Below are positions 1-7,304 of a DNA stretch of 64,000 nt, piece by piece; position 1 is the first letter of the stretch; the number at the start of each line of letters is the position of its first letter. This DNA comes from JADKCZ01 sp963786945 (GTDB taxonomy: Bacteria; Myxococcota; Myxococcia; Myxococcales; Anaeromyxobacteraceae): NCBI GenBank assembly GCA_963786945.1, contig CAWBAO010000001.1:124001-188000 (forward strand), read 5' to 3'. The position numbers and the translations under genes were made by a program. Below the pieces are notes generated by a model that saw only the letters and a list, made by a program, of their open reading frames with translations, was not told the DNA's origin and ran no database searches.

Positions 1-534
1 AACGTCTTCGCCAGCCCCCTCACGGTCTCCGAGTACGTCCTCGGCCTGGTGGCCTCGAGCGTGCTCACCAGCGCCGTCGGCCTGGCGGTGATGGTCGCCC
101 TGGCCGGCGCCGCCTTCGGCCTCTCCATGCTCGCCTGGGGGGCGGCCCTCGCCCCGTTCCTGCTGGTGCTCTTCCTCACCGGCATCGCCTTCGGCGTCGC
201 TGCGGCGGCCGTGGTGCTCCGCTTCGGCCCGGCCTCGGAGTGGCTGGTCTGGCCGGTCCCGGCGCTGCTCTCCCCCTTCGCCGGCGTCTTCTACCCGGTG
301 GCCACGCTCCCCGGCTGGATGCAGGCGGTCGCCCGGCTGCTCCCGCCCTCCTACGTCTTCGAGGGCATGCGCGCGGTGGTGGCGGGCGGGCCGGTCGACG
401 GGGCCCTGCTCGCCACCGGCGGCGCCCTGGCCATCCTCCTCGTGGTCCTGGCCGCCTGGCTCTTCGCCCGCACCCACCGCCACTGCGTCCGCTCCGGCCT
501 GCTGGCGCGCTACAGCGCCGAGACGGTGAGCTGA
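1..534 (+). CDS. ABC-2 type transporter permease, C-terminal part (5' end outside window)
   Basis: Frame 1 is open from the first base, so the gene begins upstream of the window; 177 codons remain. The product is the C-terminal part of an integral membrane permease of the ABC-2 family, which exports drugs, polysaccharides or lipids with a partner ATPase. Four to five hydrophobic helices are visible. The stretch LLSPFAGVFYPVATLPGWMQ, followed by LPPSYVFEGMR, is the conserved ABC-2 region near the last helices, where the P-x-x-Y-x-F-E-G-M/R signature is typical. No ATPase gene is visible in the window; it probably lies upstream. Family is well supported; the substrate cannot be told. Confidence 0.85.
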   Translation, partial: NVFASPLTVSEYVLGLVASSVLTSAVGLAVMVALAGAAFGLSMLAWGAALAPFLLVLFLTGIAFGVAAAAVVLRFGPASEWLVWPVPALLSPFAGVFYPVATLPGWMQAVARLLPPSYVFEGMRAVVAGGPVDGALLATGGALAILLVVLAAWLFARTHRHCVRSGLLARYSAETVS

Positions 535-632
535 TGGCCCGGGCGGGGCGGGCGGGTGCGGCCAGATGCCGCCCCGCCGCGGGCCGATCCGCCCACCGCA
601 TCGGTGGGAGAATCGCGGCGCGAGGTCGTGCC

Positions 633-1244
633 ATGGCGACGATGTCCGAGCCGGTGATGACGGTGGCCGAGTCGATCCGGAGCCGCCGAGCCATCCGCTC
701 CTACGCCCCCACGCCGGTGGAGCGGGCCACGGTGATGAAGCTGCTCGAGGCCGCGGTGCTCGCCCCCACGGCGGTCCACGAGGAGCCCTGGAGCTTCCTG
801 GTGATCCAGGATCGGGCCCTGCTCCGCCGCCTCTCCGACCGGGCCAAGGCCATGATGGCGGTGGAGGCCACCGGCCACGAGCAGGCGCTCGATGCGCCCG
901 CCCGGGCCCGGCAGCGCCGGCGCAAGGACCTGGTGGCCGACCCGGAGTTCAACATCTTCTACGACGCGGGGACGCTGGTGGCGGTCTGCGCCAGGCCCGT
1001 GGGGCAGTTCGTGGTCGCCGACTGCTGGCTGGCCGCCGAGAACCTGATGCTCATGGCCTGCGCCATGGGGCTCGGCACCTGCCCCATCGGCTTCGCCCTC
1101 CCCGTCCTCAACGCGCCGGAGGTCAAGGCGGAGCTCGGCATCCCCGCCGACGTCGAGGCGGTGGCGCCCATCATCGTCGGGTACCCGAGCGGAAGCCCGC
1201 CCCGCGGGCACCGCAGGCCACCCCAGATCAGCGCCTGGCGATGA
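633..1244 (+). CDS. nitroreductase family protein
   Basis: A 203-residue flavin (FMN) nitroreductase-fold protein. The N-terminal phosphate-binding motif S-R-R-A-I-R-S-Y lies at about residues 17-24. The middle carries the APTAVHEEPWSF segment (normally AP-S-x-x-N-x-P-W), and the C-terminal half has the G-L-G-T-C-P-I-G-F flavin/dimer motif. Such enzymes reduce nitro groups, quinones or other small acceptors with NAD(P)H. ATG at 633 is the first in-frame start close to the domain; a second ATG at 642 is equally possible, and neither has a clear ribosome binding site. The gene faces the metallo-hydrolase gene tail to tail with only 13 nt between them. Confidence 0.88.
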   Translation: MATMSEPVMTVAESIRSRRAIRSYAPTPVERATVMKLLEAAVLAPTAVHEEPWSFLVIQDRALLRRLSDRAKAMMAVEATGHEQALDAPARARQRRRKDLVADPEFNIFYDAGTLVAVCARPVGQFVVADCWLAAENLMLMACAMGLGTCPIGFALPVLNAPEVKAELGIPADVEAVAPIIVGYPSGSPPRGHRRPPQISAWR

Positions 1245-1257
1245 CCGGCCGTGCCGG

Positions 1258-2664
1258 CTAGACCCGGAGGCGATCGCCGGGCTTCGGCGCGTGCACCGTC
1301 GGGAACCCGCGCCCGGTGAGCAGCCCGGCCAGCACGCGCTGGGCGGGGGGCTCGCCGTGCACCAGGATGACCTGGCGGAGCCTCCCCCGCTTGCGCACCG
1401 CCTCGGCGTACTCGATGAGCCCGGCCTGGTCGGCGTGGGCGGAGAACCCGTCCAGCACCACCACCTCGGCCGCCAGGGGGTGCATCACGCCGAAGATGCG
1501 CACCTCGCTGCGCCGCTCCACCAGCCGGCGCCCCAGGGTGTGCTGGGCCTGGAAGCCGACGATGAGGACGGTGTTCCTCTCGCTCTCGATGGCGGTGCGC
1601 AGGTGGTGCAGGACGCGCCCGGCCTCGCACATCCCGCTGGCGGAGATGACGATGCAGGGCGCCTCGCGGGCGTCGATGGCCTTCGACGCCTCGACGTCGG
1701 AGACGTACTCCAGCCCCTCGAAGTCGAAGGGGGACTGGCCGCTGCGGAGCAGCTCGAAGGTCTCGTGGTCGTAGCAGTCGGGGTGGAGCTTGAAGACGTC
1801 GGTGAGCTTCACGGTCAGCGGCGAGTCCACGTAGACCGGCATGGCCGGGATCCGGTCGGCCATGCGCAGCCGCTTCAGCTCGTAGATGATCTCCTGGGCG
1901 CGCTCCAGGGCGAAGGACGGGATGATCACCTTGCCGCCGCGGGCGTGGGTGCGCGTCACCGCCTCGGCCAGCGCGTCCGTGGTCTCGGCGAAGGAGCCGT
2001 GGAGCCGATCGCCGTAGGTGCTCTCGGTGAGCAGGGCGTGCACGCCGTCCGGGACCTGCGGGTCGCGCAGGATGGGCAGGTGCGGCCGCCCCAGGTCGCC
2101 GGTGAAGGCCAGCCGCGTGTGCGCCCCGTCGTCCTCGATGTCGAGCACCACCACGGCGCTGCCCAGCACGTGCCCGGCGTCGAGGAAGGTCAGGGTGACG
2201 CCCGGCGCCACCTCGTGCCGGCGCTGGTAGGGCACCGAGACCACCTGCCCGAGCAGCCCGGCCACGTCGTCCTGGTCGTAGAGCGGCTCGACCGGCTCCA
2301 GGTCGAGGTGGTCGCGCTCGATGAGCCGCTGGATGTGCCTGGCGTCGGCCAGCTGGATCCCGGCGGCGTCCTCCAGCATGGGGATGCACAGGTCGCGCGT
2401 GGCCGGGGTGGCGAAGACCGGGCCGCGGTAGCCCCGCCGGTGGAGGATGGGCAGGGCGCCGGAGTGGTCGATGTGGGCGTGGGAGAGGACCACCGCGTCG
2501 AGGGCCTCCACGTCGATGGGCAGGGTCTTGTTGCGCTGCGTGGCCTCTCGGCGGTGCCCCTGGAAGAGCCCGCAGTCGAGCAGCACGGTGGCGCGCCGGG
2601 TGCGCAGCAGGTGCTTGGAGCCGGTGACGGTCTGGGCGGCGCCGATGAACTCGAGCTCGATCAC
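1258..2664 (-). CDS. MBL-fold beta-CASP metallo-hydrolase (RNA-processing nuclease family)
   Basis: A 468-residue protein of the metallo-beta-lactamase/beta-CASP family, related to CPSF73-like ribonucleases. Visible motifs in order: the zinc motif S-H-A-H-I-D-H-S-G near residue 60, a downstream GDLGR aspartate motif, the beta-CASP motif PSFALERAQE, SASGM, and the C-terminal FSAHADQ histidine. All metal ligands seem present, so it is probably an active RNA or DNA hydrolase. The GTG start at 2664 overlaps the end of the upstream LOG gene by 4 nt (GTGA), so the two are probably translationally coupled. Family is certain; its natural RNA substrate is not known from sequence. Confidence 0.9.
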   Translation of the reverse strand: MIELEFIGAAQTVTGSKHLLRTRRATVLLDCGLFQGHRREATQRNKTLPIDVEALDAVVLSHAHIDHSGALPILHRRGYRGPVFATPATRDLCIPMLEDAAGIQLADARHIQRLIERDHLDLEPVEPLYDQDDVAGLLGQVVSVPYQRRHEVAPGVTLTFLDAGHVLGSAVVVLDIEDDGAHTRLAFTGDLGRPHLPILRDPQVPDGVHALLTESTYGDRLHGSFAETTDALAEAVTRTHARGGKVIIPSFALERAQEIIYELKRLRMADRIPAMPVYVDSPLTVKLTDVFKLHPDCYDHETFELLRSGQSPFDFEGLEYVSDVEASKAIDAREAPCIVISASGMCEAGRVLHHLRTAIESERNTVLIVGFQAQHTLGRRLVERRSEVRIFGVMHPLAAEVVVLDGFSAHADQAGLIEYAEAVRKRGRLRQVILVHGEPPAQRVLAGLLTGRGFPTVHAPKPGDRLRV

Positions 2665-3455
2665 GGGAGCGCCCCCCCGGGGCCGCCGCGCTGGCCCGGC
2701 GTGGCCGAGCGCGCGAAGGCCGGCGTGGTGGCCTCGGGCGGCCCGGCCAGCTCCTGCCTGAGGACGGCCAGCGCCGCGGCCGGGTCGTCGACGAAGCGGA
2801 ACAGCCCGAGGTCCTCCGGGGAGATCATGCCGTGGCGCACCAGCGCGTCGAAGTCGATGATCTCGCGCCAGTAGCCCGACCCGTAGAGCAGGATGACGAT
2901 GCGGCGATCGAGCTTGTGGGTCTGCGAGAGCATGAGGATCTCCATCAGCTCGTCGAGGGTCCCGAAGCCGCCGGGGAAGGCCACCACGGCGCGCGCCAGG
3001 TGCGCGAACCAGAGCTTGCGCATGAAGAAGTAGTGGAACTCGAAGCAGAGCTCGCGCGTCACCCAGGGGTTGGGGCGCTGCTCGTGCGGCAGGCCGATGT
3101 TGAGGCCGATGGTCCGGCCGGCGGCCTCGGAGGCGCCGCGGTTGGCGGCCTCCATGATCCCGCCGGCGCCGCCCGAGCAGACGATGAAGCGCTGGGCGCC
3201 GGGGGGCAGCGACTTGGACCACTCGGTGCAGAGGCGCGCCAGCTCGCGCGCCTCGGCGTAGTAGCGCCCCATCGGCCCGTCCTCGCGCAGCCGCGCCGAG
3301 CCGAAGAAGACGATGGTGTCGTGGATGCGCTCCCGCTGGAAGCTGCGCAGCGGCTCCAGGTACTCGGCCAGGATGCGCAGGGGCCGCGCCTCGTCGCTGT
3401 CGAGGAAGGCCTGGTCGTGGTAGGCGAGCCTCAGCTGGTTGCCGTGGTTGGCCAT
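2661..3455 (-). CDS. LOG family protein (cytokinin-type nucleotide hydrolase family)
   Basis: A 264-residue Rossmann-like protein of the LOG/TIGR00730 family. The phosphate/ribose motif P-G-G-F-G-T-L-D-E lies near residue 160, and an upstream GGAGGIMEAANRG loop matches the usual CSGGAGGIMEA segment. Family members hydrolyse purine-nucleoside 5'-monophosphates to free base and ribose-5-phosphate. The chain is longer than the roughly 190-residue minimal LOG, with an extra N-terminal helix region, like the longer bacterial members. GGAAGGGGAG lies just before ATG 3455. It overlaps the following beta-CASP hydrolase gene by 4 nt. Whether the two act on a common RNA or nucleotide pool is only an inference from that overlap. 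Confidence 0.88.
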   Translation of the reverse strand: MANHGNQLRLAYHDQAFLDSDEARPLRILAEYLEPLRSFQRERIHDTIVFFGSARLREDGPMGRYYAEARELARLCTEWSKSLPPGAQRFIVCSGGAGGIMEAANRGASEAAGRTIGLNIGLPHEQRPNPWVTRELCFEFHYFFMRKLWFAHLARAVVAFPGGFGTLDELMEILMLSQTHKLDRRIVILLYGSGYWREIIDFDALVRHGMISPEDLGLFRFVDDPAAALAVLRQELAGPPEATTPAFARSATPGQRGGPGGALP

Positions 3456-3530
3456 GCGTCGGCTCCCCTTCCTGCCGGGCTGGGTCCGGCCAGGACTCCG
3501 TGCGGGTGGGCGTGCCGGGCGCGCATCAGG

Positions 3531-4298
3531 TCACCGGTCCCGGCGGATGGGCAGGCTGGCGAGGAACAGGGCGGCGGCCGCGATGATGATGACCGGCCCC
3601 GAGGGCCGCCCGAAGCGCGCCGCCACCGCCTCGCCGGCCAGGGTCGAGACCAGGGCGACGCCGACCGAGATGGCCAGCATCTCGGTGAGCCCGCGCGCCA
3701 GGTGCCGGGCGGTGGCGGCCGGGATGATCACCAGCGAGCCCATCAGCAGCACGCCCAGGTAGCGCAGGCCGAGCGCCACGGTGAGGGCGAAGGCGCCCAG
3801 GAAGAGCAGCTCCAGCCGGGCCACCGGGACGCCCGAGGTGCGGGCCAGGTCGGCGGAGACCGACGAGAGCACCAGCCGGTGGCGCTCGACGAGGACGAAG
3901 GCGGCCACGGCGGCGGCCCCGGCCAGCCCCAGCCCCAGCTCCCAGGCGCCCAGCGTGCCCGCCGTGCCCAGCAGCGCGTCGACCAGCTCCTCGCCGGTCG
4001 CCAGCAGGCTGCCGATGGCCAGCGCCAGGGAGAAGACCACCCCCACCACCGTCTCGGTCGAGATCGCCGTCCGCCGCTCCAGCCCCCAGATGAGCAGCGT
4101 CCCGACGAGGAGCGCGGCCACCGCGCCCACCACCGGGTGGACGTGGAAGGCCAGCGCCAGGCCGATGCCCGGGAGCGCCACGTGCGAGAGGGCGTCGGAG
4201 GCCAGCGACATCCGCCGCATCACCGCGAAGCAGCCCACCAGCCCGGCGGCGGTGGCCATGCCGGCCGACAGCAGGATCCCGCTCAGGTGCTCAGGCAT
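3531..4298 (-). CDS. metal ABC transporter permease (ZnuB/MntB family)
   Basis: A 255-residue, very hydrophobic protein with about eight predicted membrane helices, matching the ABC-3 (zinc/manganese/iron chelate) permease family in length. The conserved segment SLASDALSHVALPGIG sits at about residues 31-46 and is diagnostic for ZnuB/TroC-type permeases, as is the later SLVIIPAATARHLAR region. It overlaps the upstream ATPase gene by 8 nt and so belongs to the same transcript. No periplasmic metal-binding protein (ZnuA) and no Fur/Zur-type regulator is seen in the window, so the ion is not settled; zinc is the commonest choice in this family. Confidence 0.88.
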   Translation of the reverse strand: MPEHLSGILLSAGMATAAGLVGCFAVMRRMSLASDALSHVALPGIGLALAFHVHPVVGAVAALLVGTLLIWGLERRTAISTETVVGVVFSLALAIGSLLATGEELVDALLGTAGTLGAWELGLGLAGAAAVAAFVLVERHRLVLSSVSADLARTSGVPVARLELLFLGAFALTVALGLRYLGVLLMGSLVIIPAATARHLARGLTEMLAISVGVALVSTLAGEAVAARFGRPSGPVIIIAAAALFLASLPIRRDR

Positions 4299-4983
4299 GG
4301 CGGTGGAACCTGGCCGGCGCGCCGTAGAGCTGCTCGATGGCCGCGGGCGTCAGCACCTGGGACGGCGGGCCGAAGCAGGGCCGCTCGCGCGAGAGGCAGA
4401 GCACGTTGGTGGCGTGGCGGTAGACCACGCTGAGCTCATGGGAGATGAGCAGGAGCGTGAGCTGGTGGGCCTGCTGGACCCGGTGGATCATCTCGTAGAG
4501 CTGCTCCTGCCCCGGCTCGTCGACGCCGGCGGTCGGCTCGTCGAAGAGGAGGACGCTCGGCCTCCCCATCAGCGCCACCGCGAGCAGCAGCCGCTGGAAC
4601 TGCCCCCCGGAGAAGGTCCCGATGGGCTGGCCGGCCTGGGCGGCGGCCAGCCCCACCAGCTCGAGCGCGCGGGCGGCCTCCAGGCCGCCGGACTGCACCA
4701 CCGCCGCCTTGGCGGCCAGCAGGTCGCGCCCCGTCACCGGCAGGTTGCGGTCGATGTCGAGCTTCTGCGGCACGTAGCCGATGCGCGTCCCGGGCGCCCA
4801 GCGGACCTGGCCGCCGTGGCGGACCGAGCCGATGAGGGCCCGGAACAGGACGGTCTTGCCGGAGCCGTTCGGGCCGATGATGGCCAGGGTGCTCCCCCGC
4901 GGCACGCCGAAGCCGAGGGATCGGATCACCTGGGTCGGTCCGAAGGCCACCGACAGCTCCGTGACCTCGAGCGCCAGGTCCAT
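4291..4983 (-). CDS. metal ABC transporter ATP-binding protein (ZnuC-like)
   Basis: A 230-residue ABC ATPase. Walker A is GPNGSGKT at about residues 37-44, the signature is FSGGQFQR, Walker B is LLFDEPTAGVD, and the switch histidine is in LLISHELS. It pairs with the overlapping ZnuB-like permease. The ATG at 4983 is chosen because the ABC domain begins here (MDLALEVTELSVAF) and because a TAnnnT box ends 6 nt before it. The open frame runs 44 codons further upstream, but that part is arginine- and alanine-rich and looks untranslated. A GGAGG exists 12 nt upstream, rather far for a ribosome binding site. Confidence 0.88.
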   Translation of the reverse strand: MDLALEVTELSVAFGPTQVIRSLGFGVPRGSTLAIIGPNGSGKTVLFRALIGSVRHGGQVRWAPGTRIGYVPQKLDIDRNLPVTGRDLLAAKAAVVQSGGLEAARALELVGLAAAQAGQPIGTFSGGQFQRLLLAVALMGRPSVLLFDEPTAGVDEPGQEQLYEMIHRVQQAHQLTLLLISHELSVVYRHATNVLCLSRERPCFGPPSQVLTPAAIEQLYGAPARFHRHA

Positions 4984-4989
4984 GCACGC

Positions 4990-4995
4990 AGCGTA
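4990..4995 (-). promoter_or_regulatory. -10-like box TACGCT, 6 nt before the znuC-like ATG
   Basis: On the minus strand TACGCT is followed by six bases and then ATG 4983. A transcript starting about 6-7 nt after this box would begin at or near the start codon. No -35 box is evident. It belongs to a set of ten similar sites in the window. Confidence 0.45.
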
Positions 4996-5056
4996 CCTCC
5001 CCGCCGCGCCGCGGGCACGACGCGCGGCTTCTGGCCGCAGGCCCGCCGGCGCCCGG

Positions 5057-5290
5057 TCAGCCGGGCAGGTGGCGCGCCAGCATCCTGGCCACCGAGAGCG
5101 GCCCGTCGAAGCCATCGGCGCAGTCGAGCTGGATCACGTCCGAATCGGGCAGCTCCGGGATCCGGGTGGGCGCGACCAGGAGGAGCGCCGCCGGGACCAG
5201 CCAGCGGAGCCAGGACAGCATCTGGGAGAGCCGGCGCCGGTCCGCGGTGGGCCGGACCACGATCACCAGCTTCGGTGTGGACGGCGTCAT
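5057..5290 (-). CDS. small protein of unknown function, one possible membrane helix
   Basis: I do not recognise this 77-residue product. It starts at ATG 5290 with AAGGAC just upstream as a possible ribosome binding site. The N-terminus has a beta-strand-like KLVIVVRP segment, and a central hydrophobic stretch (WLVPAALLLVAP) could be a short membrane helix or a buried strand. It lies between the znuC-like gene and the divergent acyltransferase gene, on the znuC strand, with 73 nt to znuC. No domain or motif supports a role. It may be a real small gene or a chance open frame; the SD-like sequence and lack of a better frame favour real. Confidence 0.45.
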   Translation of the reverse strand: MTPSTPKLVIVVRPTADRRRLSQMLSWLRWLVPAALLLVAPTRIPELPDSDVIQLDCADGFDGPLSVARMLARHLPG

Positions 5291-5484
5291 GTCCTTGAGA
5301 ACCTCGGGGGCGTCCGGAGGATTCCGCCCTCCACCAGCGGTCCTCCTGACTACGCGCCGGGCCGGGGGATCTTTCGTGGCCCCCGGGCTGGGCGTCCGGA
5401 GGCCCGATATCCCACGGGTATTCGAGGCCGGCCGGCCACCGCGACTGCCCGGTCCAGGTGGGCACGGGGACGGCGGGAAGGTGC

Positions 5485-5490
5485 TACGGT
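5485..5490 (+). promoter_or_regulatory. -10-like box TACGGT, 6 nt before the acyltransferase TTG start
   Basis: TACGGT ends 6 nt before TTG 5497, with only CCTCCC between them and no ribosome binding site. This geometry supports a leaderless mRNA and is the main reason for choosing the TTG as start. Confidence 0.45.
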
Positions 5491-5496
5491 CCTCCC

Positions 5497-6420
5497 TTGG
5501 CGATTCCCCTCCTGACCCGCGCGCGGCGGGCCCTGCGCGGCGTGGCGTTGCGCGGGCTGGTCGCGCTCTTCGCGGGCCTGCCCCTGCGCACCGCCCTGGC
5601 GCTGGCCTCCGGGCTGAGCTGGTGCGGGTGGCGCCTGGCCGGCCAGACCCGGCGTCGCATGCTGGCGCACCTCGCCATCGCCTTCCCCGCCCTCTCCGCG
5701 GCCGAGCGGGAGGCGCTCGGGCAGGCCAGCCTGCGCCACCTCGCCTGGCTGGTCGCCGAGATGCTGTCGGTCCGCAGCTACGACTCGGCGCTGGAGCGCT
5801 ACGTGAGCTTCGCCCCCGGAGCGGAGGCCCGCCTCCGCCAGGTGATGGCCGAGGGGCGCGGGCTGGTCATGGTCTCCGGGCACATCGGCCACTGGGAGCT
5901 GCTGGCTCGCCGGCTGGTCCGGGCCGGCATCCCCTGCGCCACCGTGGCCCGCAGCGGCACCAACCCGATCGTGCACGCCGTCCTCGACCGCTTCCGGGCC
6001 GAAGGACGCTTCGAGGTCCTGCTGCGCGAGGATCCGGGCACCGCGCGGGCCATCATCCGCTCCCTGCGCCAGGGGAAGCTGCTGGGGCTGCTCATCGACC
6101 AGGACACCGTGGTGCAGGGGTTGTTCGTCCCCTTCTTCGGGCGCCCGGCCTGGACGCCGCGCGCCGCCGGCGACCTCGCGCTCCGCTTCCGCGCGCCGGT
6201 GGCCGTCATCTGGAGCCGCCGCCGCGGCCCCGGCGCGGGCGACGGCCACGAGCTCTCCATCGAGCTGGTGCCCTACGACGCGGCCGCCGCCGATCGTGGG
6301 GCCGAGTCGGAGCGCATCACCGCCGCCTGCACCGCCAGGCTGGAGGCGGCCATCCGCGCCAGGCCCGAGGAGTGGGTCTGGATGCACGAGCGCTGGAAGA
6401 CCCGGCCGGCCGCGGCCTGA
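5497..6420 (+). CDS. lysophospholipid acyltransferase (LpxL/HtrB family)
   Basis: A 307-residue protein of the lipid A late-acyltransferase family, which transfers an acyl chain from acyl-ACP to a lipid A precursor at the inner membrane. An N-terminal hydrophobic segment (about residues 15-35) would anchor it. The catalytic H-x4-E motif is seen as HIGHWE near residue 128, followed by the usual TVARSGTNPIV region and a LLGLLIDQD segment. It ends with EEWVWMHERWKT, typical of LpxL-type enzymes. The TTG start fits the -10-like box 6 nt upstream; the frame is open to a GTG at 5458 as well. Exact acyl acceptor is not determined. Confidence 0.88.
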   Translation: MAIPLLTRARRALRGVALRGLVALFAGLPLRTALALASGLSWCGWRLAGQTRRRMLAHLAIAFPALSAAEREALGQASLRHLAWLVAEMLSVRSYDSALERYVSFAPGAEARLRQVMAEGRGLVMVSGHIGHWELLARRLVRAGIPCATVARSGTNPIVHAVLDRFRAEGRFEVLLREDPGTARAIIRSLRQGKLLGLLIDQDTVVQGLFVPFFGRPAWTPRAAGDLALRFRAPVAVIWSRRRGPGAGDGHELSIELVPYDAAAADRGAESERITAACTARLEAAIRARPEEWVWMHERWKTRPAAA

Positions 6421-6424
6421 CGCC

Positions 6425-7192
6425 TCACCGCCGCACCCCGGCCAGGAACGCCGCCACCGCCTCCAGGTACTCGTCCGCGTTGGCCGCCAGGATCGAGTTG
6501 TGGTCGCCCGCCTCGAAGATCCGCAGCGTGACCGGCCCGCCCGCCCAGGCCGCCAGCCGCTCGGCGTGGCTCACCTCGACGAGGCCGTCGTGGCGCGAGT
6601 GGAGGATGAGCACCGGCCCGCGATAGCCGCCGATCCTGGCCCGCTGGTCGAGCCGCCCCGTCACCGCCGCCTCGAAGGCCGCCCGGCTCACGCCCAGCTC
6701 GCGCGCATCGACGCGCAGCGAGAGCCGCTCCAGCGGGTCGGCGATGGCGCTCTCCAGGATGAGCCCGGCCACGCCGGGGAAGCGGGCCACCGCCTCGAGC
6801 GCGAAGAGCGACCCCACCGAGCGGCCGAAGACCACCAGCCGCCCGGGCGGACCGGCCACCCGCAGGACGGGCTCGACGTCGCCGAGCATCCGGCCCAGCC
6901 GCGGCTCGCCGGTGGAGCCACCGTAGCCGCGGTACTCGGCCAGCAGCAGGTCCCAGCCCATCCCCATCACGGCGGCCTCGAACCCCTCCTGCCAGTCGGC
7001 CACCACCTCCCCGTTGCCGTGGAAGTGGACCACGGCGTGCCCCTCCGGATCGGCGCGGTGCAGCGCGCAGGCCAGCACGGCGTCGCCGGCGTCGACGTCG
7101 AGCCGCGACCTGGGCCGGTCGCGGCGCGGGAAGAAGTAGCGCTCGGCGATGAGCGGGTGGTCGAGGAGGTCGTCGCCGGGGCGGGCGGGCAC
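6425..7192 (-). CDS. alpha/beta hydrolase
   Basis: A 255-residue alpha/beta-hydrolase of the serine hydrolase type (BAAT/ABHD-like). An oxyanion-type HFHGN strand precedes the nucleophile elbow V-F-G-R-S-V-G-S, where Ser is the nucleophile. The acid is likely the Asp in LILHSRHDGLV and the base the His in AGDHNSI near the C-terminus. No signal peptide, so it is probably cytoplasmic. The start is set at GTG 7192 because a TACAGT box ends 6 nt before it; an upstream ATG at 7225 would add 11 residues but would place the start upstream of that box. It meets the acyltransferase gene tail to tail with 4 nt between. Substrate unknown. Confidence 0.83.
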   Translation of the reverse strand: MPARPGDDLLDHPLIAERYFFPRRDRPRSRLDVDAGDAVLACALHRADPEGHAVVHFHGNGEVVADWQEGFEAAVMGMGWDLLLAEYRGYGGSTGEPRLGRMLGDVEPVLRVAGPPGRLVVFGRSVGSLFALEAVARFPGVAGLILESAIADPLERLSLRVDARELGVSRAAFEAAVTGRLDQRARIGGYRGPVLILHSRHDGLVEVSHAERLAAWAGGPVTLRIFEAGDHNSILAANADEYLEAVAAFLAGVRR

Positions 7193-7198
7193 GGCCGG

Positions 7199-7204
7199 AC
7201 TGTA
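7199..7204 (-). promoter_or_regulatory. -10-like box TACAGT, 6 nt before the hydrolase GTG start
   Basis: Minus-strand TACAGT, then CCGGCC, then GTG 7192. There is no purine-rich ribosome binding site in the gap. It suggests a leaderless transcript and a start 11 codons inside the longest open frame. Confidence 0.42.
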
Positions 7205-7262
7205 GCGCCAGAATCCGCCAACCACCCAGGCGGAGCGCCACGCCCGGACGGCCGCGGCGGGC

Positions 7263-7268
7263 TAGACT
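7263..7268 (+). promoter_or_regulatory. -10-like box TAGACT upstream of the multihaem cytochrome gene
   Basis: GCTAGACT lies 36 nt before ATG 7305, with a G-rich ribosome binding site (GGGGGGTGA) close to the ATG. If this is the promoter, the mRNA has a short leader of about 30 nt, unlike the leaderless neighbours. Confidence 0.35.
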
Positions 7269-7304
7269 GCGCCGGTCGGGCGCCACGCCCCGGGGGGTGA
7301 CCAC

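Noticed and set aside
959..2389. Long open frame antisense to the metallo-hydrolase region
   Set aside because: Its product is Arg/Ala/Gly/Pro-rich without domains and lies over the well-supported beta-CASP gene; a shadow frame of GC-rich DNA.
3439..4433. Open frames opposite the znuB/znuC-like genes
   Set aside because: No domain, biased composition, and fully overlapped by the two ABC transporter genes.
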